From Tolumonas sp008015085 (GTDB lineage Bacteria > Pseudomonadota > Gammaproteobacteria > Enterobacterales > Aeromonadaceae), in contig JAJUJX010000011.1 in NCBI GenBank assembly GCA_029265125.1, positions 1 to 64,000 of the forward strand: a DNA stretch of 64,000 nt, written 5' to 3'. A program made the translations under genes and the position numbers. The notes beneath the pieces are model-generated. The model searched no databases and was not told where the DNA came from. It was given only the letters and a program-made list of their open reading frames with translations. Of this stretch, positions 46,500-53,646 are shown piece by piece. Position 1 is the first letter of the stretch; each line of letters begins with the position of its first letter.

Positions 46500-46898
46500 T
46501 CAATGTACAAACGCAACAACCAGCATGCCTGAAAACATAAATAATCCGGTAGCAATCAGAGATCGCACGGAAAAACGGCCAATTCCACAGATACCATGTC
46601 CACTGGTACAACCATTTGCCAGACGAGCCCCCACCCCAACCAACAAACCCGCCAGTAATAAAGACGGCGACAGTGTCAGCTGTGATATCTGCAAATGAAA
46701 TCCCTGGATAGTAACAGCAGCCCCAAGAATCGTGCCTATAAGAAAAACCGCTCTCCAGCGCTGACCTCCGGAAAAGAAAAATCCGGCAATGATGCCACTG
46801 TAGCCTGCAATCCGGCCTTTCCCTGCCAGCAGCAGTAAAGCTGCCAGTCCAATCATCAACCCGCCTATCAGCGCGCTCCACGGTGTAAAATGATACAT
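46500..46898 (-). CDS. YeeE/YedE-type membrane protein, first half of a split pair
   Basis: 132 aa from ATG 46898 (MYHFTPWSAL). Helical membrane protein with NGCTSGHGICGIGRFS, the conserved Cys motif of the PmpA-like half. It should form one transporter with the downstream half. No persulfide dioxygenase or rhodanese gene is adjacent, so the substrate is inferred from the family only. Confidence 0.85.
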   Translation of the reverse strand: MYHFTPWSALIGGLMIGLAALLLLAGKGRIAGYSGIIAGFFFSGGQRWRAVFLIGTILGAAVTIQGFHLQISQLTLSPSLLLAGLLVGVGARLANGCTSGHGICGIGRFSVRSLIATGLFMFSGMLVVAFVH

Positions 46899-47224
46899 AC
46901 ATAAAACCAATCTAATTTAGATTTAACTAATATATATAACCGCATCATTTCTTTCAACAAATATCGTCATAAGCCGAAGACTTGTTACGCACAAAAAAGT
47001 TCCATCAGGATAGTTTTTAGAAAGATGAATTGTTTATATGAAATAAATCACACTTTTTTTGTGATTTTTGGGAACTTTTCAGAAACTCAGCACTCTAACC
47101 TAATGCCACTGCAATTAAACATTGAGTCTTAGCCCAGTCAGCGTCAAAGTTGACTGGGTTTTTTTATTCTTCGATTTCATCCAGAATAGACAGCAGACGC
47201 TTTTCAGCCATCAGTGGTGCTATT
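46899..47224. other. Intergenic region yeeE-sbcB with inverted repeat and orphan terminator
   Basis: No coding frame of note. AAATCACA-N7-TGTGATTT (47045-47067) is an inverted repeat that may be an operator for the divergent yeeE pair. A strong terminator on the plus strand follows at 47131-47166 although no plus-strand gene ends here. Confidence 0.55.
47131..47166 (+). terminator. Orphan rho-independent terminator upstream of sbcB
   Basis: Stem CCCAGTCA / TGACTGGG with a 10-nt loop followed by seven Ts. The nearest plus-strand gene upstream is yfbU, more than 1.1 kb away and with its own terminator. Either a small RNA ends here or it is a leader attenuator of sbcB. Confidence 0.75.
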
Positions 47225-48643
47225 TTGACAGCTAAAACAGAAAACACTTTCCTGTTCCACGATTATGAAACTTTTGGTATCAGCCCTGCCCGTGACCGCC
47301 CTGCTCAGTTTGCCGGTATACGCACAGATGCTGATTTTAATATATGTGGTGAACCGACCGTTATTTATTGCCAGGTATCACCTGATTACCTCCCTGCACC
47401 AGATGCCTGCCTGATCACTGGGATCACGCCACAAATCGCGAATCAGAACGGGATCTGTGAAGCTGATTTCTTCCGAACCATTCATCAGCAATTTGCACAG
47501 CCAGCAACCTGCATCATCGGTTACAACAATATCCGTTTTGATGATGAGTTCACCCGCTATGGGTTTTACCGTAATTTTCTCGATCCCTATGCTTATAGCT
47601 GGCAACAAGGAAATTCACGTTGGGATCTGCTGGATGTTGTTCGGGCTTTTTATGCGCTTCGTCCGGAAGGTATGAACTGGGTCTATGATGATGAAGGTAA
47701 ACCCTCCTTTCGCCTGGAAAAGCTATCCATCGCCAATGGTATCACCCATGAAAATGCTCATGATGCGATGTCTGATGTATACGCGACTATTGGGCTGGCA
47801 AAATGTCTGAAACGAGCTCAGCCACGATTATTTGACTATCTTTCTGCACACCGGGGAAAGAACAAACTCAAGCACTTGATCGACATGATCAATATCAAGC
47901 CATTGGTTCATGTCTCCGGCATGTTTTCCGCCATGCAAGGATGTGTTACCTGGATTGCACCGATGGCATGGCATCCCACCAATAATAATGCTGTGATTGT
48001 GATCGATTTACATAAAGATCTATCACCACTGCTGGAGCTGGATGCGATTACTTTGCGTGAACGCTTATACACGAAGTCCAGCGAATTGTCGGATGAGGAC
48101 TCTCCAGTACCGGTAAAATTAGTGCATATCAACAAATGTCCAGTGTTAGCGCCTGCAGCCAGCCTCAGTGAAGAACGGGCTCAGGAGCTGGGTATTAACC
48201 GGGATCTGTGCATGCAAAATCTTGCGGTACTCCGGCAAAACCCGCAAATTCGCGAAAAATTGGTAGAGCTGTTCAATGATGAATACATTCCACCGATTGA
48301 TCAGGATCCAGAGCACATGCTGTATCAGGGCTTTTTCTCCGAAGCTGATCGCGCAGCTATTGAATTGATCCAACAGGCACCAGCAGAGCAGCTGGCAATT
48401 GCTCAGTATCAGTTTAATGATCCCCGTCTGCATACCTTACTGTTCCGCTATCGTGCACGGAACTATCCGCATACATTGTCACCACGTGAGCAACAACAAT
48501 GGCAACAATTCTGTGTTGATTCGCTTAATCGTCAGGCTGAACCCTATCTGTTACGGCTTGAAGCGTTACTAGAGCGTAAACCGCAGGGTTCCAGAGACTG
48601 GAACATCATCAAAGCACTGGCTTTGTATCTGCAGGGCAAATGA
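47225..48643 (+). CDS. sbcB: Exonuclease I
   Basis: 472 aa from TTG 47225 (MTAKTENTFLFHDYETFG), close to the E. coli length (475). Codons further upstream in frame lie in the terminator hairpin. No ATG start and no strong ribosome site are visible, so the start is tentative. 3'-5' exonuclease on single-stranded DNA: DEDD motifs HDYETFG, GYNNIRFDDE and ENAHDAMSDVYATI; C-terminal SH3-like and helical domains are present. Confidence 0.92.
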   Translation: MTAKTENTFLFHDYETFGISPARDRPAQFAGIRTDADFNICGEPTVIYCQVSPDYLPAPDACLITGITPQIANQNGICEADFFRTIHQQFAQPATCIIGYNNIRFDDEFTRYGFYRNFLDPYAYSWQQGNSRWDLLDVVRAFYALRPEGMNWVYDDEGKPSFRLEKLSIANGITHENAHDAMSDVYATIGLAKCLKRAQPRLFDYLSAHRGKNKLKHLIDMINIKPLVHVSGMFSAMQGCVTWIAPMAWHPTNNNAVIVIDLHKDLSPLLELDAITLRERLYTKSSELSDEDSPVPVKLVHINKCPVLAPAASLSEERAQELGINRDLCMQNLAVLRQNPQIREKLVELFNDEYIPPIDQDPEHMLYQGFFSEADRAAIELIQQAPAEQLAIAQYQFNDPRLHTLLFRYRARNYPHTLSPREQQQWQQFCVDSLNRQAEPYLLRLEALLERKPQGSRDWNIIKALALYLQGK

Positions 48644-48648
48644 CAGGC

Positions 48649-48679
48649 AAAAAAAAGGTCAACTACAATGTAGTTGACC
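48649..48679 (-). terminator. Strong minus-strand terminator without an upstream gene
   Basis: An almost perfect 23-nt palindrome (48657-48679) followed by eight Ts on the minus strand. On the plus strand, where sbcB ends, there is no T-run. Confidence 0.85.
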
Positions 48680-48851
48680 GAACTTCAGCTTTTGCTGAAG
48701 AGAGCACGGGATAAAACTGGTTTACGCTTATATATATGGAAAAGCCGTGCCAACTTTTCTAGTTAAGCTAAAAAAGATCAAAAAAAGCTGTATTTAAGAC
48801 TTAAATTGCAGAATCTGGTTGCGTGAGGATTCTTTGGAGTCTTAACAACAT
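48649..48851 (-). ncRNA. Candidate small RNA antiparallel to sbcB
   Basis: A minus-strand unit not explained by any gene. TATACT (48858-48863) is a near-consensus -10 element, giving a start near 48851. The end is a textbook terminator: GGTCAACTACA / TGTAGTTGACC (48657-48679) followed by eight Ts. Before it lies CTTCAGC-AAAA-GCTGAAG. The 5' part can fold with outer arms TTAAGACT/AGTCTTAA (48794-48801 with 48838-48845) and inner arms AGAATC/GATTCT. A shorter form could start near 48728 from a sigma-54-like TTGGCACG-N4-TTCC at 48738-48753. I do not recognise a known RNA family. Confidence 0.55.
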
Positions 48852-48857
48852 GGGATT

Positions 48858-48863
48858 AGTATA
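48858..48863 (-). promoter_or_regulatory. -10 element of the candidate small RNA
   Basis: TATACT on the minus strand, 5 of 6 matches to TATAAT, preceded by TGTGA. The -35 region is weak (GTGTTT at 16 nt), so an activator at the upstream TTGCAA repeats may be needed. Confidence 0.5.
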
Positions 48864-48883
48864 TCACAATAAAATAAAAACAC

Positions 48884-48946
48884 GTTGCAAATTGCGTATT
48901 TTTGCAAATTGCAAATGAATCCATCCTCGAATTGCATTTTTGCAAC
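48884..48946. repeat. Three TTGCAA-type repeats upstream of the candidate small RNA
   Basis: GTTGCAAATTGCG (48884-48896), TTTGCAAATTGCAAA (48901-48915, a perfect palindrome around one base) and ATTGCATTTTTGCAAC (48931-48946). They lie at about -34 to -95 relative to the predicted start, the place expected for an activator. Confidence 0.5.
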
Positions 48947-49172
48947 TTCCCGGTAATCAATTTTTCAAAATATCGCCACCTGACTCTCTATCTGTTTTCC
49001 CAGTTATTTTTTATCTTCCGCAATCTCTTTAACCTTAACGTCCGTATATAACACGGCATTTTCTTCGTCCTTCAAGCCAATACCTGTGGGATGTGTATAA
49101 TAAGCTCAATAGTCACAACTATGCGTCGGAACGGATAGCTCGTTGTTACCCGATGCTGGAGATAAAGAAACC

Positions 49173-49823
49173 ATGACTCAACTAAGCAAAGAAGCCATCA
49201 TCGTTCGATCTGCATTGGAGGCCAAAGGACTGGAAACGCCAATGCAAAATACAGTTCTTTCTTCGCACGAAAAAAAGCAGCAGATCGAGCAACACATGAC
49301 TTCGATTATGAACCTGCTTGGTCTTGATCTGGCTGATGATAGTCTTGCTGAAACACCACATCGTATCGCTAAAATGTATGTGGACGAGCTTTTCTCCGGG
49401 CTTGATTATGCGTCCTTTCCGAAAATCACGCTGATTGACAATAAGATGGGCACTGATGAGATGATCAAAGTTCAGGATATTGGCGTCACCAGCACTTGTG
49501 AACATCATTTCGTGACCATTGATGGTAAAGCTACTGTCGCTTATATACCAAAAGACAAAATCATTGGTTTGTCAAAAATAAACCGGATTGTGAACTTTTT
49601 TGCCAAACGTCCACAGGTTCAGGAACGGCTGACCCAACAAATCCTGGTTGCTTTACAGGTTCTGCTGGGAACTGACAATGTGGCAATCACCATGACAGCC
49701 GTTCATTACTGCGTGAAATCACGCGGTGTGATGGATGCTTCCAGTCAAACGACAACCACAGCGCTAGGCGGTATCTTCAAAAGTAACGCAGCCACCCGCC
49801 ACGAATTCCTCAGCCGCGCTTAA
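49173..49823 (+). CDS. folE: GTP cyclohydrolase I
   Basis: First step of folate synthesis, 216 aa from ATG 49173 (E. coli 222). Zinc and active-site motifs: STCEHHFVTIDGK (Cys and His ligands), IGLSKINRIV, and HYCVKSRGVMD with the third ligand Cys. GGAG upstream of the start. Confidence 0.96.
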   Translation: MTQLSKEAIIVRSALEAKGLETPMQNTVLSSHEKKQQIEQHMTSIMNLLGLDLADDSLAETPHRIAKMYVDELFSGLDYASFPKITLIDNKMGTDEMIKVQDIGVTSTCEHHFVTIDGKATVAYIPKDKIIGLSKINRIVNFFAKRPQVQERLTQQILVALQVLLGTDNVAITMTAVHYCVKSRGVMDASSQTTTTALGGIFKSNAATRHEFLSRA

Positions 49824-49838
49824 AATGCACATCTAAAT

Positions 49839-49870
49839 AAAAAGGCCACCGCTACTGTGATGGCCTTTTT
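49839..49870. terminator. Bidirectional terminator between folE and uvrB
   Basis: Stem AAAAAGGCCA / TGGCCTTTTT with T-runs on both strands, between convergent genes. Confidence 0.9.
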
Positions 49871-49884
49871 ATTCATTCACTTTA

Positions 49885-51891
49885 TTAACCCATCGTCAGT
49901 TGCTGCTGTAATTCGTGGATTTGATCTCGCAACTTAGCCGCCTGTTCGAACTCCAGATTACGGGCATGGTCAAACATCTGGTTTTCAAGACGTTTGATTT
50001 CTTTCGCCAGTTCATTTGGTGACAACCGGTGATACGATGCCGCAGGTTCTGCTACTTTGCGCGCGGCTTTGTTCTGAACCTTGCTTACACCGCCAAGCTG
50101 CATTACATCAACAACCTTCTTATTCAGGCCCTTCGGTGTGATGCCATGTTCGCGGTTAAATGCTTCCTGCACCGCACGACGGCGGTTGGTTTCATCGATC
50201 GCTGTCCTCATAGAGTCGGTAATACGATCCCCATACAGAATAGCCTTACCATTCAAGTTGCGGGCGGCACGACCTATAGTCTGGATCAATGAGCGCGTAG
50301 ATCGCAGGAAGCCTTCTTTATCAGCATCCAATATCGCAACCAGCGAGACTTCAGGCATATCCAGCCCTTCACGTAACAAGTTAATGCCGACCAGCACATC
50401 AAATTCGCCGAGCCGGAGATCACGGATGATCTCCATACGCTCAACCGTATCAATATCCGAATGCAGATAACGTACTTTGACATCATGTTCATGCAGATAT
50501 TCGGTCAAATCTTCTGCCATGCGTTTAGTCAGTGTAGTCACCAGTACACGCTCATTCAGTTTGGTACGCAGACGAATTTCAGATAATAAATCATCGACCT
50601 GGGTAGTAACCGGACGAACCTCGACCTCGGGATCAAGCAGACCGGTCGGTCGTACCACCTGCTCTACTACATCACCACCCGATTGCTTAAGTTCATAGGC
50701 AGCTGGCGTTGCCGATACAAACACGGTCTGCGGCATCAGTGCCTCAAACTCATCGAATTTCAGCGGACGGTTATCCAGCGCTGATGGCAAACGAAAACCA
50801 TATTCCACCAAGGTTTCTTTACGGGAACGGTCGCCTTTATACATTGCGCCGATTTGCGGCACAGTCACATGCGATTCATCAATAATCAGCAACCCATCAG
50901 CAGGCAGGTAGTCAAATAAGGTTGGCGGTGGTTCACCGGCTGCCCGGCCTGAAAGGTAACGGGAGTAATTTTCGATACCGGAGCAATAACCCAGCTCCTG
51001 CATCATTTCGATATCAAACAGCGTGCGTTGTGTCAGACGCTGCTCTTCCAGCAGCTTATTAGCCGATAACAGTTGTTCACGTCGCTCGGCTAGCTCCACC
51101 TTAATATTGTCAATCGCCTGCAGTATGGTGTCTCTCGGTGTCACATAGTGACTTTTCGGGAAGACGGTAAACCGTGGGATCACTTTTTCTACTGCACCCG
51201 TTAACGGATCAAACAGGCTCAGCCGTTCAACTTCTTCATCAAATAACTCGACCCGGACCGCCATTTTGTCTGATTCTGCCGGGAAGATATCAATGACATC
51301 GCCTTTTACCCGGAAGGTGGCTCGCTGAAATACCGCGTCATTACGGGTGTATTGCAGCTCGGCAAGACGGCGAAGGATGTCACGCTGATTGATAATGTCA
51401 CCCTGCCGCAGATGCAGCATCATACTGAGGTATGACTGGGGATCACCCAAGCCATAGATTGCTGACACTGATGCAACAATCACCACATCACGACGCTCCA
51501 GCAATGCCTTCGTCGCCGACAGCCGCATCTGCTCAATGTGATCATTGATGGAGGCATCTTTTTCAATGAAGGTATCAGTCGTCGGTACATAGGCTTCCGG
51601 CTGATAGTAGTCATAGTATGAAACGAAATACTCAACCGCATTTTCAGGGAAAAACTCACGCATTTCACCATAGAGCTGAGCAGCCAGTGTCTTGTTCGGC
51701 GCCAGGATCATGGTTGGCCGGTTAAGTTTGGCTATCACATTCGCCATAGTGAAAGTTTTGCCCGAACCCGTCACCCCTAATAATGTTTGGTGGGCAAGAC
51801 CGGCATCGATACCATTCAGCAGTTGCTCTATCGCTTTGGGCTGATCGCCCCCTGGCTGAAATTGACTGGCTAACTTAAAGCTTTTGCTCAT
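49885..51891 (-). CDS. uvrB: UvrABC system protein B
   Basis: 668 aa (E. coli 673). Helicase-fold damage-recognition subunit of nucleotide excision repair. Walker A GVTGSGKTF near 39-47, beta-hairpin YYDYYQPEAYVP near 92-103, DEFEALMPQTVFVSATP, the QTIGRAARN helicase motif and the C-terminal UVR motif (NLEFEQAAKLRDQI). I looked for a LexA box upstream and saw none with intact CTG-N10-CAG. Confidence 0.97.
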   Translation of the reverse strand: MSKSFKLASQFQPGGDQPKAIEQLLNGIDAGLAHQTLLGVTGSGKTFTMANVIAKLNRPTMILAPNKTLAAQLYGEMREFFPENAVEYFVSYYDYYQPEAYVPTTDTFIEKDASINDHIEQMRLSATKALLERRDVVIVASVSAIYGLGDPQSYLSMMLHLRQGDIINQRDILRRLAELQYTRNDAVFQRATFRVKGDVIDIFPAESDKMAVRVELFDEEVERLSLFDPLTGAVEKVIPRFTVFPKSHYVTPRDTILQAIDNIKVELAERREQLLSANKLLEEQRLTQRTLFDIEMMQELGYCSGIENYSRYLSGRAAGEPPPTLFDYLPADGLLIIDESHVTVPQIGAMYKGDRSRKETLVEYGFRLPSALDNRPLKFDEFEALMPQTVFVSATPAAYELKQSGGDVVEQVVRPTGLLDPEVEVRPVTTQVDDLLSEIRLRTKLNERVLVTTLTKRMAEDLTEYLHEHDVKVRYLHSDIDTVERMEIIRDLRLGEFDVLVGINLLREGLDMPEVSLVAILDADKEGFLRSTRSLIQTIGRAARNLNGKAILYGDRITDSMRTAIDETNRRRAVQEAFNREHGITPKGLNKKVVDVMQLGGVSKVQNKAARKVAEPAASYHRLSPNELAKEIKRLENQMFDHARNLEFEQAAKLRDQIHELQQQLTMG

Positions 51892-52089
51892 ACGACTGTC
51901 ACAGAAGAAATCATGGAGATATAGTATATGTTAGCTACCAGTTTGGTACTATTCCGCATTCTGCTCTGTCATAGCATTTGTTATTTCAGCCAAGGCACTG
52001 CAATTAGATTATTTTTCAGCCAAACAGTGATCTATGATCTATTTACGGCTTGACCCACCTGCCACCCATGCGTAGTATTGTCCGCCCAT

Positions 52090-52165
52090 TCCCTCGTAGT
52101 TCAGTCGGTAGAACGGCGGACTGTTAATCCGTATGTCACTGGTTCGAGTCCAGTCGAGGGAGCCA
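52090..52165 (+). tRNA. tRNA-Asn (GTT), copy 1
   Basis: 76-nt cloverleaf with encoded CCA; acceptor TCCCTCG/CGAGGGA, anticodon GTT (GACTGTTAATC). Nearly identical to E. coli tRNA-Asn. Confidence 0.97.
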
Positions 52166-52613
52166 TCTTCCAGTAGCAGTTCTTGCTGCGACATCAGACT
52201 TATCCACGGTTATTTGCTGTAACACACCAAAATAATGCACATTTGGTTTTGCTTCATTTTTGAACATTTTCGTTTTACCTTCCGATTTACTCCCAAACAC
52301 CACTTTTAAACAACCAATTGATTTTATTGTGTTTTAATTTTGCAATATTTTTGCACCGGAATTTTGTAAGCCTAGAGCCACGCGGGTTAGCACAGGATAT
52401 GACAAAACAACACACAGGGTTATCCACAGATTCTGTGGGTAAACGACGCTAGCCCTTGTCATTACTGGGATTGCTCTGCTGTTGATAACCATGCGCCTGT
52501 TTGAAACTGTTCACCATTTCGGCAAACGAATCAGAAGCATCACTTTTTGCTGTTTCCTTGGTTGACAGTCACCATACCAATCAGTAACATGCGCCCCGTC
52601 CTGATGCGACGAT
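52166..52613. other. Spacer between tRNA-Asn copies 1 and 2, with DnaA boxes
   Basis: 448 nt without coding character. It contains a perfect DnaA box and two near matches (see 52420-52442 and TTATCCACG at 52200-52208). Confidence 0.55.
52420..52442. promoter_or_regulatory. DnaA-box palindrome
   Basis: TTATCCACA (52420-52428) faces TGTGGGTAA (52434-52442, TTACCCACA on the other strand). Together they form an 11-bp inverted repeat with one mismatch. The first box matches the consensus fully. Confidence 0.55.
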
Positions 52614-52689
52614 TCCCTCGTAGTTCAGTCGGTAGAACGGCGGACTGTTAATCCGTATGTCACTGGTTCGAGTCCAGTCGAGGGAGCCA
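52614..52689 (+). tRNA. tRNA-Asn (GTT), copy 2
   Basis: Same 76-nt sequence as copy 1, with encoded CCA. Confidence 0.97.
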
Positions 52690-52705
52690 CATCAAGACAA
52701 GCGAT

Positions 52706-52781
52706 TCCTCCTTAGTTCAGTCGGTAGAACGGCGGACTGTTAATCCGTATGTCGCTGGTTCAAGTCCAGCAGGAGGAGCCA
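52706..52781 (+). tRNA. tRNA-Asn (GTT), variant copy 3
   Basis: Same body and anticodon, but acceptor TCCTCCT/AGGAGGA and T-stem GCTGG/CCAGC differ from the other copies with compensating changes on both strands, and the T-loop is TTCAAGT instead of TTCGAGT. Confidence 0.95.
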
Positions 52782-52785
52782 CTTT

Positions 52786-52861
52786 TCCCTCGTAGTTCAG
52801 TCGGTAGAACGGCGGACTGTTAATCCGTATGTCACTGGTTCGAGTCCAGTCGAGGGAGCCA
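52786..52861 (+). tRNA. tRNA-Asn (GTT), copy 4
   Basis: Same 76-nt sequence as copies 1 and 2; only 4 nt separate it from copy 3. Confidence 0.97.
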
Positions 52862-52975
52862 TCTTCTTTAGCTTTTAGCTATTTTCCTTCCATTGATTTA
52901 ATTCCCAATTTATTTTCTTTATACCTTATTTTCTGTTTGGTCTGGTATATCACTGCATTCCGGGAGTATCAGTTC

Positions 52976-53593
52976 ATGTTACTAAGCTTATTTGTGATCC
53001 ATTTATGTGCGCTGGCAGCACCGGGGCCGGATTTTTTCTTCGTTTCCAGAACCGCTTTATCTGGTCGTCTTCGTCATTTAATTGAATCTGCCAGCGGCGT
53101 TGCTATCGGTATTCTGATCTGGGCGACCCTGACACTATTAGGGCTTAATCTGCTGTTTGAACAATTCCCATACGCCAAGCTGGGGATCATGACAGCAGGT
53201 GCCATGTATCTGCTAAAGCTGGCCATGGATATTTATCGTTCCGCGAAGCAACCTCTGGATGACCTGTCTGCCTCTGGGGAACAATTGCAACATGTCTTGA
53301 TGAAAGGTGTGCTGACTAATTTAGCTAACCCGAAAGCCGTGATTTACTTCACCAGTATTTTTTCTTCAATTCCGGGGATTGGAAACAGCTCAGCACTGAT
53401 TTCACAGATTTTGATACTGATCTTCGTTGAATCGCTGGTTTGGTTTTTTCTGGTCGGAAAGATGTTTACGCTGGCGCGTATCCGGCAGTATTACAGCGAA
53501 CACAAATGTTGGGTTGATTATTTTTCTGCGGCTGTTTTTGCAGTGTTTGGCGGTTTTATTCTGTTCGATGTTGTGTATTTACTGAAAGGCTAA
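52976..53593 (+). CDS. LysE/RhtC-family amino acid exporter
   Basis: 205 aa from ATG 52976 with GGAG 10 nt upstream; the longer open frame runs back into tRNA-Asn copy 4 and is not coding. Six membrane helices; APGPDFFFVSRTA near the N-terminus and GVLTNLANPKAVIYF are the LysE signatures. Length and motifs are closest to E. coli RhtC (threonine exporter), but the substrate is not certain. Confidence 0.88.
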   Translation: MLLSLFVIHLCALAAPGPDFFFVSRTALSGRLRHLIESASGVAIGILIWATLTLLGLNLLFEQFPYAKLGIMTAGAMYLLKLAMDIYRSAKQPLDDLSASGEQLQHVLMKGVLTNLANPKAVIYFTSIFSSIPGIGNSSALISQILILIFVESLVWFFLVGKMFTLARIRQYYSEHKCWVDYFSAAVFAVFGGFILFDVVYLLKG

Positions 53594-53609
53594 CAGGTAT
53601 GCGTCCCAT

Positions 53610-53635
53610 AGGGGAAAGCTGACGCGCCTTCCCCT
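53610..53635. terminator. Hairpin between the exporter gene and phrB
   Basis: AGGGGAA / TTCCCCT with a 12-nt loop between convergent genes; T-runs are weak. Confidence 0.45.
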
Positions 53636-53646
53636 TATCCTTTTAT

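Larger units (their letters stand above)
48644..49172. other. Intergenic region sbcB-folE with candidate small RNA and repeats
   Basis: More than 500 nt with no open frame of coding quality. It holds the candidate minus-strand small RNA (48649-48851), its -10 element and the TTGCAA-type repeats upstream. The folE promoter must lie between about 48960 and 49150. Confidence 0.6.

Noticed and set aside
46486..46902. 138-codon frame overlapping the YeeE-type gene in another frame
   Set aside because: The alternative frame (46500-46898) carries the conserved GCTSGHG and GIGRFS motifs; the 138-codon frame does not.
48644..49172. Small coding gene in the sbcB-folE gap
   Set aside because: Only a 16-codon frame (ATG near 48850 on the minus strand) is present, without a ribosome site; the RNA signals are stronger than any coding signal.
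51892..52089. LexA-controlled promoter of uvrB
   Set aside because: No CTG-N10-CAG with a palindromic inside was found upstream of uvrB.
52200..52442. Chromosomal replication origin at the DnaA boxes
   Set aside because: No dnaA, mnmG or gidB neighbours and no AT-rich unwinding region with clustered boxes; only three boxes are seen.
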